64,000 nucleotides of DNA from NCBI GenBank assembly GCA_910578515.1, contig CAJTQR010000003.1, positions 372,001 to 436,000 of the forward strand, written 5' to 3'. The stretch's first letter is position 1, and each line of letters begins with the position of its first letter. The DNA is from an uncultured Duncaniella sp. Its GTDB lineage: Bacteria > Bacteroidota > Bacteroidia > Bacteroidales > Muribaculaceae. Made by a program: the position numbers and the translations under genes. The notes under the pieces are model-generated. The model was not told the origin of the DNA and made no database searches. It saw only the letters and a program-made list of their open reading frames with translations. Shown one piece after another: positions 53,686 through 61,799 of the stretch.

Positions 53686-53716
53686 CAAAATTACGCATTT
53701 TAGTGTAAATACCAAA
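53686..53716 (-). promoter_or_regulatory. consensus promoter of the small RNA at 53.6 kb
   Basis: TTTG (53716-53713), exactly 19 nt, TAATTTTG (53693-53686) on the minus strand. Full match to the Bacteroidetes consensus. Confidence 0.7.
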
Positions 53717-53821
53717 TATTTGCGGCGTGAATATTATGAAAAATCAAGTGGGAAAAATCAAGTGAAAATAAGTCGATGTTTAACGCGGTCAGGGCTGGAA
53801 TGCTGGTAATCAATGTGTATG

Positions 53822-53897
53822 CCTCTCTTAGTAAGAGAGGGCGGATTGCCGGTCACGTTTATAGGCTGCGGTTGGCTGTGCTAAGCGCCTGCGTGAC
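53822..53897 (+). other. two-hairpin structured segment upstream of the ABC operon
   Basis: Stem 8 bp (53822-53829/53833-53840, loop AGT), then GTCACG/CGTGAC (53852-53857/53892-53897) enclosing AGGC/GCCT. The motif CTCTCTTAGTAA of the first hairpin also occurs inverted in the small RNA 150 bp away. A second hairpin with GGGATTTTC (about 53957-53980) follows. No gene is visible in 53680-54123 and no promoter is evident for this segment. Confidence 0.35.
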
Positions 53898-54036
53898 GAA
53901 TGTGAATAAGAATCTCTTTACAGGAGAACCTTATAAATTTAAGTTATAATTTTGGAAATCCCGGCTCGTGAGAGTCGGGATTTTCTTCGTCATGTCAGTA
54001 ACGATGCGGGATGGATGGAAAAAATATTCAAATTTT

Positions 54037-54067
54037 TTTGGAGGTATAGAAAATATGCTTACCTTTG
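54037..54067 (+). promoter_or_regulatory. consensus promoter of the ABC-GntR operon
   Basis: TTTG (54037-54040), exactly 19 nt, TACCTTTG (54060-54067). Start predicted near 54074, so the ATG at 54124 is used rather than the far upstream in-frame ones. Confidence 0.7.
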
Positions 54068-54123
54068 CAGTGTACTATTATACTAATACACGAGTATTCT
54101 TAAAAAATAAATATATATTCGAT

Positions 54124-54981
54124 ATGCTAAAGATTGATAATGTTTCATTCAGTTACAGACGCAAGGGGCGGCTGGTGCTCGAGGGTATTGACCTGACGGT
54201 GAGACCCGGCGGCGTGTACGGATTGTTGGGAAGCAACGGTGTGGGTAAATCCACACTGCTCTACCTGATAGCCGGAGCGCTTACTCCGCGCACGGGAGAA
54301 GTGAGATTTGACGGGGTCAACACCCGTCTGCGCCAACCCTCCACCATGGCGGAGATTTTTATTGTTCCCGAGGAGATTGAGCTTCCTAAAATCAAGTTGA
54401 GCTCGTATGTCAAGGCAAACTCGCAGTTCTATCCACGTTTCTCGCATGAACAGATGCTCAAGTATCTCGACAATTTCGGACTGGAGACCGACCTTCATCT
54501 GGGTGAGCTCTCGATGGGACAGCGGAAAAAGGCATTCATAAGCTTTGCGCTGGCATGCAACACCTCTCTGCTTCTGATGGATGAGCCAACCAATGGACTG
54601 GATATCCCCGGAAAGGGAGCTTTCCGCCGCACAATCGCGAGCGAAATGAACGACGACCGCACAATGATTATATCCACCCATCAGGTGCGCGACATTGACC
54701 GTCTGCTTGACCATGTGATAATAATGGACCACAGCCGTGTGCTCCTTGATGCAAGTATGGGCTCTATCATGGATAAGCTGAATTTCGTGGTGACCAGCGA
54801 CCGTGCGCTCATTGACTCGGCGCTTTACTCGCAGCCGAGCGTTGAAGGGACCATGGTTGTGGTGCCCAATGTCACCGGAGAACTTACGGATGTGAATCTT
54901 GAATCGCTATTTGAACTGGCGATTGCGAAGCCAGGCTACGTAGCTGAATTGTTTAACGCGAAAAATCAGGATGAGGTATGA
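54124..54981 (+). CDS. ABC transporter ATP-binding protein
   Basis: 285 aa. Walker A YGLLGSNGVGKSTLL, signature LSMGQRKKAFIS, Walker B LLLMDEPTNGLDIPG, and the switch His in ISTHQVRDIDR. Long C-terminal extension of about 75 residues. It overlaps the permease gene by 4 bp. Together they form an ABC-2-type exporter or membrane-stress unit; the substrate is unknown. Confidence 0.92.
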   Translation: MLKIDNVSFSYRRKGRLVLEGIDLTVRPGGVYGLLGSNGVGKSTLLYLIAGALTPRTGEVRFDGVNTRLRQPSTMAEIFIVPEEIELPKIKLSSYVKANSQFYPRFSHEQMLKYLDNFGLETDLHLGELSMGQRKKAFISFALACNTSLLLMDEPTNGLDIPGKGAFRRTIASEMNDDRTMIISTHQVRDIDRLLDHVIIMDHSRVLLDASMGSIMDKLNFVVTSDRALIDSALYSQPSVEGTMVVVPNVTGELTDVNLESLFELAIAKPGYVAELFNAKNQDEV

Positions 54982-55760
54982 ATAAAATAGCACAGACAAT
55001 AGATTTCCACAGGTTCGGACTTCTTGTGAGAAAGTTTATCATAGAGAATGGTCGCAGATTCGCGCTGCAATTCGGAGGCATGACTCTCGCCATGATACTT
55101 GTGTTTGTTTTCGATACGTACAATAGCTATCAAGTGACCTCAGGGGAGAAGCTTGTCATGGCAGCGATAGTGACCTTCATCTACGGATTGGTCATAGCCT
55201 CAGGTATGTTCCGCTCCATGGGACGCCCGGTCACGGCATTATCCACTCTTACATGCCCGGCCTCGCAGTTTGAGGGCTTCATGCTGCGATGGCTCATAGC
55301 GGTGCCTCTGTTTCTGCTCTGGGCTTATGTGTCGGCACTGATAGCCGATGTGGCTTCGTGGGTGTGCTGCAGTATATGTGACAAGGAGATGGTATGGATT
55401 GATTGGAAGTCGATTTTCGAAATTACCGGTTATGAGTGGGATAGTTTCGATAGATTCGATTCGATGATTCTGTCATTTATGAGCAACTTCCTCTTCATAC
55501 AGTCATTTTTCCTGTTGGGCGGTATAGTGTGGAGCCGTAACCATGCGCTCAAGACTTTCGGGGCATTGTTTGTGATATGGTCTGTCTACATGGTCTGCCT
55601 GCTGAGTGTTGCAGCCCTGTTCATCAATGGTCAATATTTCTTTAATAAGACCCTGCCATTAGGTTTGTTGGGGATGATTGGACGTATTGCAGGCACATTG
55701 TTTAACTATCTTCTGACCTATATGCGCTTCCGGGAGGCAGAGGTTATAAACCGGTGGTGA
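54978..55760 (+). CDS. ABC-2-type membrane permease
   Basis: 260 aa with about six membrane segments, including GMTLAMILVFVFDT, MAAIVTFIYGLVIASGM, LIAVPLFLLWAYVSALIAD and MVCLLSVAALFI. It pairs with the ATPase encoded upstream (4-bp overlap) and lies 4 bp before the GntR gene. Substrate unknown; a family match was not possible by eye. Confidence 0.82.
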   Translation: MNKIAQTIDFHRFGLLVRKFIIENGRRFALQFGGMTLAMILVFVFDTYNSYQVTSGEKLVMAAIVTFIYGLVIASGMFRSMGRPVTALSTLTCPASQFEGFMLRWLIAVPLFLLWAYVSALIADVASWVCCSICDKEMVWIDWKSIFEITGYEWDSFDRFDSMILSFMSNFLFIQSFFLLGGIVWSRNHALKTFGALFVIWSVYMVCLLSVAALFINGQYFFNKTLPLGLLGMIGRIAGTLFNYLLTYMRFREAEVINRW

Positions 55761-55764
55761 TTCT

Positions 55765-56136
55765 ATGGTATTCAAAGAAAACACAAAGGCTATCTACCTT
55801 CAGATAGCTGATAAGATTTGCGACGAGGTGATGGTGGGCAGTATCCGTCAGGGCGACCGCATCCCCTCGGTGAGAGAGTATGCCTCGACGCTGCAGGTCA
55901 ATGCCAACACGGTGATGCGCTCATACGATTATCTTGATAAAGCAGGGGTTATTTTCAACCGTCGTGGCATAGGATTCTTTATCGCTGAGGATGCCTGCGA
56001 ACGGATACTGACCATGCGGCGCGAGGCTTTTTACTGCGGCGAGATGCAGGATTTTTTTCATAAGATAAATCTCCTCGGCATCACACCGGAGGAATTGACA
56101 AAACTGTATACTAATTATTTAGACACGAAAAAATGA
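55765..56136 (+). CDS. GntR-family (YtrA-type) transcriptional regulator
   Basis: 123 aa. Short GntR with the winged-helix IYLQIADKICDEVMVGSIRQ, GDRIPSVREYASTLQVNANTV-type recognition region and YDYLDKAGVIFNRRGIGFFI. The short C-terminal half, without a large ligand domain, is typical for YtrA-type regulators, which usually repress adjacent ABC transporter genes. Here it is the third gene, after the permease; the operator is probably near 54040-54100. Confidence 0.9.
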   Translation: MVFKENTKAIYLQIADKICDEVMVGSIRQGDRIPSVREYASTLQVNANTVMRSYDYLDKAGVIFNRRGIGFFIAEDACERILTMRREAFYCGEMQDFFHKINLLGITPEELTKLYTNYLDTKK

Positions 56137-56828
56137 AAAGAACTACATATATAATGATTGGCGCCTTCCTGGCAGGGTTGGTATTTATGCTTGGTTGTGT
56201 GTCTTATATAGTCCTCAACAATAAGAGCAGAAAACTGGATGCAGTAATGAGAACTTTGAGCGGGGAACAGCAGGAATTTCAGATAGAGCGTTTCGATACT
56301 GTCAGTTTCGAGCTGGGGACGTCGTTCACTGATGGCGATGTCAGGTTGTCGGGTTTCAAAGGGATAAAAGTGTCGCTGAATGATGCCCTCACCTCCCCAC
56401 AGGTTGAAATGCCGTCGGATTGGGCGGAGCTTGCCAAGTGCAGAGTTGATAATGGGAAATTATGTGTGTTCATTGACACCGACGTTGAGCCTAATGACTC
56501 CATAGGTTATGTGGAGTATATTTCCGATTCATATTGCCCCATCAATGTAGTGGTGCCCCGCGGTATGCTCAAGGCGGTTGAGGGACCTGATGGGTGCACT
56601 ATCTATCTGGAGGATATGATTGCCGATAAGATTCTGCTTAACAGCGGTGGCAGACTTGTGCTGACTCATTGTGCCATCGATACCATATCGGGAGGCGGCA
56701 AGCGGTTCAGCGAGCTTAAGCTTGACGACAGCAGCGTTAAGGTAGCAGATATTTCCGCTTCCACTGATTTTAAACTGACCGACAAGAATGCCGGAGTGGA
56801 GCTGCTGCAACTCCGCACACTTAAATAA
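56133..56828 (+). CDS. membrane-anchored protein, GIN/DUF2807-like head domain
   Basis: 231 aa. One N-terminal membrane segment (YIMIGAFLAGLVFMLGCVSYIV, shown here in part) and a long beta-helix-like head with repeated short strands (KILLNSGGRLVLTHCAID, LKLDDSSVKVADIS). It resembles putative auto-transporter adhesin head (GIN, DUF2807) proteins. Overlaps the GntR gene by 4 bp and ends the ABC operon. It may respond to the same stress; function unknown. Confidence 0.75.
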   Translation: MKRTTYIMIGAFLAGLVFMLGCVSYIVLNNKSRKLDAVMRTLSGEQQEFQIERFDTVSFELGTSFTDGDVRLSGFKGIKVSLNDALTSPQVEMPSDWAELAKCRVDNGKLCVFIDTDVEPNDSIGYVEYISDSYCPINVVVPRGMLKAVEGPDGCTIYLEDMIADKILLNSGGRLVLTHCAIDTISGGGKRFSELKLDDSSVKVADISASTDFKLTDKNAGVELLQLRTLK

Positions 56829-56878
56829 ACAGCTTTTGCTGGAGTTGAGGCGAATCTTTGCCAATAGTATACGATGGA

Positions 56879-58171
56879 TTATTCCTGAGGTTCTTCCTTG
56901 GGGAGTGATTCCACCCTGATAAGGTCAAGGCGGGTGGCAGTGCGGCTCTGGATGGTGAAGGCAAGGTCATCTATGACGAGGCGCTCGCCTTGTGCCGGCA
57001 GGGTGCCGGTCTCATGCATGATATATCCGGCAAGAGTCTGGTATTCATCCTCCTCCGGTATGTCAAGACGGAAGTCATCGCGGAGTGTGCGTACCTCGAT
57101 GCGACCTGAAAATTCATATACACCGGGTGCAACTTCGGTGGCGGTGATGCCGTTCTTGTCATGCTCGTCCTGAATGTCGCCGAATATTTCCTCCACGAGG
57201 TCCTCGAGGGTTACAAGTCCGGCTGTGCCGCCAAACTCATCCACCACCACAGCCATGGAGCGTTTCTCGCTCAGCAGACGACGCATCATGGTGTTGGCGA
57301 GAAGTGTCTCGGGGGCGTAGAGCACTTCCTTGATATGCTCTTTCCAGTCGCTCTTCGGGTCGAACAGTTCCGATACATGGACATAGCCTACCACATTGTC
57401 GATATCGTCGCGGTAGACGAGAATCTTGCTTCTGCCGGATGATGTGAACAGTTCGGAAAGCTGCTCGCGTGTGGTATCCTCAAGTTCCACAGCCACAAGT
57501 TCGTTGCGCGGCGCCATGCAGTCGCGCAACTGTGTGTTGGAGAAGTCAAGGGCGTTGTGGAATATCTTCACCTCCTTCTCCACTTCTACTTCCTGAGGGT
57601 TCTCGAGGTCATCAATCTTGGTCTCCAGATAGTCGTTGAGCTCGTTGATTGACAGAGCGCCCAGACGTGTATCCTCAGCCTTGATTCCCGCCATTTTCAT
57701 CAGCACTTTGGAGAGCCATGATGTGAACCATGACACAGGGTAGAGAATGATGTAGAACAGGAACACCGGGAGGGCGAATATCTTGAGCGATGTGTTGGGA
57801 TTGATGCGGAAGATGGTCTTAGGGAGGAACTCGCCGGTGAAAAGTATCACAAGTGTGGATATTAGGGTCTGCAGGAGCAGAATCACAGCCTGATTGTTGG
57901 AGATATGCTCCTCAATCCATGGTTCGAGAAGAGCGGCGGCGCCCATACCGTAGATGACGAGCATGATGTTGTTGCCAACAAGGATTGTGGAGATGAAAAA
58001 CTCCTGATGGGAATAATATCGTCCGATAATCCTGTTGAGGAGACCGCCACGGCTTGAGTCAAGACCGATGCGCACGCGGTCAGCTGTAATATAAGCGATT
58101 TCCACTCCTGAAAACAGGGCGGAAAACATCAGCGATACTAATGATAATATTAACCAGGAAGTGATAGTCAT
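56879..58171 (-). CDS. hemolysin-family CNNM/CBS membrane protein
   Basis: 430 aa. CNNM membrane domain first (about 1-190; FSALFSGVEIAYITADRVRI, LFTGEFLPKTIFRINP), then a CBS pair (about 205-330; MAPRNELVAVELEDTT, MAVVVDEFGGTAGLVTLED) and a CorC_HlyC domain at the end. Such proteins (CorC/GldE-related) are linked to Mg2+ efflux or gliding in Bacteroidetes. It is downstream of lptC in the coaX group. Confidence 0.88.
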   Translation of the reverse strand: MTITSWLILSLVSLMFSALFSGVEIAYITADRVRIGLDSSRGGLLNRIIGRYYSHQEFFISTILVGNNIMLVIYGMGAAALLEPWIEEHISNNQAVILLLQTLISTLVILFTGEFLPKTIFRINPNTSLKIFALPVFLFYIILYPVSWFTSWLSKVLMKMAGIKAEDTRLGALSINELNDYLETKIDDLENPQEVEVEKEVKIFHNALDFSNTQLRDCMAPRNELVAVELEDTTREQLSELFTSSGRSKILVYRDDIDNVVGYVHVSELFDPKSDWKEHIKEVLYAPETLLANTMMRRLLSEKRSMAVVVDEFGGTAGLVTLEDLVEEIFGDIQDEHDKNGITATEVAPGVYEFSGRIEVRTLRDDFRLDIPEEDEYQTLAGYIMHETGTLPAQGERLVIDDLAFTIQSRTATRLDLIRVESLPKEEPQE

Positions 58172-58237
58172 GTCAGTTCGTAAAAGGAATTACCTAAAAA
58201 ATAACTGCTTTTCTGTTCACATTTGTTTTTTAACGTC

Positions 58238-58930
58238 TTAGTCCTCCTTTGCCTTTTCATCCTCCTCGGTGACAACTTCAAACTCCTCGGCAGGGGTGTC
58301 GGGAGCCTGGCTTACGGTATCAGTGGCGGCTGCGCGATTGCTGCGACCGCCGCTGCCTGGCTGGAATGAATTGGCGGGGAAAATGCCTGCCACATTGCGG
58401 ATGGCATAGTGGGTCAGCTGCTCGTTTGAGTCAAATCCATATCCCTCAAGCACCTTGTCAGGGCGTTCTATATGGATGAATGAGTCGGAGTAGAGCTTGT
58501 GATGGCGCTGGTCCCAGAAAAGTTGGTTGGTGAGGAACTTCTCGTTCATCACATTGGTGATGTTTACGTTGCCGTCCAGTCGCCAGAGCTGTTTGTTCTT
58601 GAAGTAGGTGGCAGAGTCGGCGGTAACGGTTGCCTCCTTTCTGAAAAACATGTCGAATTTGTCGAGATTCAGCCCATCGGGGAAACGCCAGTATGGTTCC
58701 TCCGCTTCATCGTAGACATACCATATAGGGGTTGTGATGCGAAATCGCGTCACGCCTGAGTCGGATATGAGGGTCTCCACATTGCGAGTGAGCATGGTGG
58801 GGGTATGCTCCGCGTCGATGTTAGCCATCGCCACGGGGTTGTCCTCCTTGCAGCTTGAGGTCACAAAGCCAGTGGCAGCTATCGCAAAGGCTGCCACGAC
58901 CGGTAACAGGCGCATGTGGGATAATTTCAT
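58238..58930 (-). CDS. lptC: LPS export protein LptC
   Basis: 230 aa. N-terminal anchor and lipobox-like TSSC (Cys27), then a beta-jelly-roll core (WRFPDGLNLDKFDMFFRKEA; WRLDGNVNITNVMNEKFLT; LFWDQRHHKLYSDSFIHIE), as in LptC of Bacteroidetes, which bridges LptB2FG and LptA during LPS transport. The last ~35 residues are Ser/Asp/Glu-rich and disordered. It follows the OMP gene by 4 bp. Confidence 0.88.
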   Translation of the reverse strand: MKLSHMRLLPVVAAFAIAATGFVTSSCKEDNPVAMANIDAEHTPTMLTRNVETLISDSGVTRFRITTPIWYVYDEAEEPYWRFPDGLNLDKFDMFFRKEATVTADSATYFKNKQLWRLDGNVNITNVMNEKFLTNQLFWDQRHHKLYSDSFIHIERPDKVLEGYGFDSNEQLTHYAIRNVAGIFPANSFQPGSGGRSNRAAATDTVSQAPDTPAEEFEVVTEEDEKAKED

Positions 58931-58934
58931 GCTC

Positions 58935-60176
58935 TTAACGGAGTTTGTTTTTGAGGAACCAGAGACCGTTGAAGTTCACACCAAGGGTGATGTTGAAATA
59001 CTGCTCCTTAAGCAGTGGATTGGGGGTAGCCTGTCGGTTGTGATACTCGAATCCGAGGTTTACCACAGTCTTTGAGGTAGCGGTGGGGAAACCGAAACCG
59101 CATGATACTCCGTAGTCCCTCACATGGTTGTCGTCCACCATCATGTAGTCGCGGTTATAGAAACCACCGAGACGGTAGGTGACGCGGCGCAAGTAGCCGC
59201 CACGCGGATTGGGGAGATAACTTATACCGGCAGCCACTTTCCAGCGGTTGTCGAGCTTGGTTCCGGAGAAGTTCTCAATCTGCTCATATTTGGCTTTAGC
59301 CCAATTCTGGTAGGTGACATCCACCTCGGCCTGGAACTGAGAATTCCAGTCGTAGCTGATACCTGCACCCCAAGTGTCGGGGAGTGAGAATTTTCCTTTC
59401 AGGCTGACGAGTCCGGGGGCGATGGTGTCGGGCTTGGAGTCAAGCGATATATCCTGCTTGATTACGTAAGTGTTGCCGAGGAGCGACTTGCCGGGCGAGT
59501 ATGTCACACCGAGTGTCACCTTGTTTTTACGACCGATGTTTACGCCATATTGCACACCGAACTGCAGATGGTAGTCCTTCACTTCGAGCACCTGTTCGAA
59601 GAGAGTCTGATTGGCTGCCGAAGTGGTGGCGTAGACATCATTGTAGGTTGTACCGAAGAGGTACGAGACGTTCATACCGACAGTGAAATTCTTGAACGGC
59701 ATATAGCCCGCACCGATATAGAGCTGGTTGAGACCGCCCACACCCTGATGTGTAGCCAGACCGTGATTTATGTCGGAGCCGAAAGCGTAGCCTACCGATG
59801 AGTAGGGGAGCAGACCGAGGCTGACACCAACGCGCTTTGACACAGGGAAGAGCATGGTGAGATAGTCGATGCCGCCGCCAAAGTCGCGGTCGCTGCCGGA
59901 GATATCTTTGCGCCAGTAAAGCGACATATCCACACCCATGTCAAAAAGAAAAGTCAGCGAGTCGACAGCCGCGTATGATGCGGGGTTCATTACGTTGACC
60001 TGTCTGCCTGACTGCATGGCATAACCGACACCACCCATCTGGCGCTGTGCCGAAGTGGCGTTGTCACGCAGGATACCGTAGCCGAACTTTGAGTAGGGGC
60101 TTGTCTCGTTCTGAGCCATGATGCTGCCACACGACACCATCAAAATAGCTAACGTTAGAAGAAATTTAATTTTCAT
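58935..60176 (-). CDS. outer-membrane beta-barrel protein (PorV/FadL-like texture)
   Basis: 413 aa. Signal peptide MKIKFLLTLAILMVSCGSIMAQ; then NETSPYSKFGYG, seen at the start of a group of conserved Bacteroidetes outer-membrane proteins. Strand-rich to the end (YFNITLGVNFNGLWFLKNKLR). It overlaps coaX by 11 bp and precedes lptC by 4 bp, a conserved arrangement as far as I remember for Bacteroidales. Function unknown. Confidence 0.82.
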   Translation of the reverse strand: MKIKFLLTLAILMVSCGSIMAQNETSPYSKFGYGILRDNATSAQRQMGGVGYAMQSGRQVNVMNPASYAAVDSLTFLFDMGVDMSLYWRKDISGSDRDFGGGIDYLTMLFPVSKRVGVSLGLLPYSSVGYAFGSDINHGLATHQGVGGLNQLYIGAGYMPFKNFTVGMNVSYLFGTTYNDVYATTSAANQTLFEQVLEVKDYHLQFGVQYGVNIGRKNKVTLGVTYSPGKSLLGNTYVIKQDISLDSKPDTIAPGLVSLKGKFSLPDTWGAGISYDWNSQFQAEVDVTYQNWAKAKYEQIENFSGTKLDNRWKVAAGISYLPNPRGGYLRRVTYRLGGFYNRDYMMVDDNHVRDYGVSCGFGFPTATSKTVVNLGFEYHNRQATPNPLLKEQYFNITLGVNFNGLWFLKNKLR

Positions 60177-60903
60177 TGTAAAGCAAAATTCTGTTTAATC
60201 CTCTGCTTGCGAGATGCTCATCCACGTGAACATCAAAGTCGCAGAGGGATGCAAGATGATGACCGCAACCTCCTCCGAGTACCACGACGGTATCCTGTGG
60301 AAGACGGCTTCTGTAATATCTGATTGATGCCACGACGCTGTAGACAGAGCCCAACGCTATTGCATCGGCTGTATTCTTGCCCATGACGTTGCGGCAGAGT
60401 TCAGGAATATTTTCAGGGAAAGGGACGAGGGGAAGGCGGGCGGTGAAGCTGTTGAGTGCCTTCAGTTCCATTGTGATTCCGGGTGCGATGTTGCCACCCT
60501 GATATACACCGTCGGCGTCCACATAGTCGTAAGTCACGGCTGTGCCGGCATCGACCACGAGTATGGGTTTCCCTTTGTGCTCGCTCCAGGCACCCACGGC
60601 GGCAGCCACGCGGTCGGCACCAAGGGTCAGGGGGGTGTCGTAGTTGATGCGTATGGGGAGCTTGGTGGAGGTATTGAGGCGGTACACGCAGCGGGCTATG
60701 TGGCTGAGTTTGTTAATGACAGGTCCGTTGTTCTGCACCACGGAGCAGTATATTGCTCCGTCGAGACGGCGCTTGTCCACAAATTTCTCCACGCTGGCGG
60801 GTGTGAGACGGGTCTCGATAACAGTGTCAACGAGTTCCGTGTTTTCCCAAAGCGCTATTTTCGCTTCGGTATTGCCTTGGTCAATAGTGAGATATTGCGA
60901 CAT
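60166..60903 (-). CDS. coaX: type III pantothenate kinase
   Basis: 245 aa. ASKHA fold with YLTIDQGNTEAKIALWE, TPLTLGADRVAAAVGAW and VVDAGTAVTYDYVD, plus GGNIAPGITMELKAL. It phosphorylates pantothenate, the first step of coenzyme A synthesis, and needs a monovalent cation. First gene of the leftward coaX-OMP-lptC group; promoter element TAATTTTG at 60971-60964. Confidence 0.95.
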   Translation of the reverse strand: MSQYLTIDQGNTEAKIALWENTELVDTVIETRLTPASVEKFVDKRRLDGAIYCSVVQNNGPVINKLSHIARCVYRLNTSTKLPIRINYDTPLTLGADRVAAAVGAWSEHKGKPILVVDAGTAVTYDYVDADGVYQGGNIAPGITMELKALNSFTARLPLVPFPENIPELCRNVMGKNTADAIALGSVYSVVASIRYYRSRLPQDTVVVLGGGCGHHLASLCDFDVHVDEHLASRGLNRILLYNEN

Positions 60904-60963
60904 TTAGTCTGTTCACATTTGGTTTTTAACAGCCTATTAGGGTCTGCTGTGGGAATTTGGCGA

Positions 60964-60971
60964 CAAAATTA
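60964..60971 (-). promoter_or_regulatory. coaX promoter -7 element
   Basis: Minus-strand TAATTTTG; the start predicted near 60957 is 54 nt before the ATG. Confidence 0.45.
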
Positions 60972-61012
60972 CTAATTAACTGTCAAATAATCAGCGTGAA
61001 TTAACAATTATT

Positions 61013-61378
61013 TTATTCTTGGTTAATCTTTTGCTTCGGAATCATGATGGATGTGTAGAGGGTGAGCACACCACCTGCGAGCGTGAAAGCAATCCAGTCG
61101 GTGCCCGGAAGGAACATGAACACCGCTCCTACTACAAAAATCAGAGCAGTCCATATCTCCATGCGCATCAGACGTCGCAGACGCACTGCCCACTCCTTGT
61201 TGACAGGCATTATGAATTTTCCGGCGAGTACCATTGCGGCGCCTGCCGCGTAGATGTATTTTGCCGTGCCGGTGCCCATGCGGAGCAGAGGCATGCATGC
61301 CGCTCCCATGATGGCGAGCAGCCCGATGGTGGAGAGTATGTTGGACCAAAGTGTCCGTTTGGTGTTATCGAAAGCCAT
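61013..61378 (-). CDS. small four-span membrane protein of unknown function
   Basis: 121 aa with four predicted spans (ILSTIGLLAIMGAACMPLL; YIYAAGAAMVLAGKFI; IWTALIFVVGAVFMFL; WIAFTLAGGVLTLYTSIMI). No family recognised by eye. 16 bp after ftsB and probably co-transcribed. Confidence 0.7.
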   Translation of the reverse strand: MAFDNTKRTLWSNILSTIGLLAIMGAACMPLLRMGTGTAKYIYAAGAAMVLAGKFIMPVNKEWAVRLRRLMRMEIWTALIFVVGAVFMFLPGTDWIAFTLAGGVLTLYTSIMIPKQKINQE

Positions 61379-61394
61379 ATAATTACGCTATATC

Positions 61395-61688
61395 TTACTG
61401 TTCAAATACGTATACATCCTCGTCGGGATGCTGCATGTGGTATTGCTCGCGCACTATACGTTCCATTGTTTCCTTGTCGGTATCGAGCGAGCGGTTCAAT
61501 TCTCGGTAATGTTCCAGGGTATCGGTGGCATCCTTTATTTGGGCCTGCAGCTCATCAATGCGCCTTTCCTGTTCAACAGTTCGGAGGAGGGAGTTTTCAT
61601 TGAAAAACAGCACAGCTGCCCCCACCACTATTGCGGCGAGGAGAGTCAGCGACAGATACCGTTTGCACCATGCATAGAAGTTGTTCAT
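61395..61688 (-). CDS. septum formation initiator, FtsB/DivIC family
   Basis: 97 aa. One N-terminal span (LSLTLLAAIVVGAAVLFF), then a coiled coil (VEQERRIDELQAQIKDATDT) and a conserved tail (EQYHMQHPDEDVYVFE). Matches the short FtsB/DivIC family of divisome proteins. First gene after the promoter at 61765. Confidence 0.85.
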   Translation of the reverse strand: MNNFYAWCKRYLSLTLLAAIVVGAAVLFFNENSLLRTVEQERRIDELQAQIKDATDTLEHYRELNRSLDTDKETMERIVREQYHMQHPDEDVYVFEQ

Positions 61689-61764
61689 TATGTCATTGGT
61701 ATAAGAGAGTTCGGACTCAAACCTCTGAGGGGATGTGATGAAACATCCCCACGGAAGTTCTATG

Positions 61765-61772
61765 CAAAGTTA
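61765..61772 (-). promoter_or_regulatory. promoter -7 element of the ftsB pair
   Basis: Minus-strand TAACTTTG (61772-61765), with TTTC 19 nt upstream. Start predicted near 61758. Confidence 0.5.
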
Positions 61773-61799
61773 CGGTATTATTTCCAACGGTGAAAAATT

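Noticed and set aside
53968..54123. Upstream-extended start for the ABC ATPase
   Set aside because: The extension would begin before the consensus promoter at 54037-54067, so the ATG at 54124 is used.
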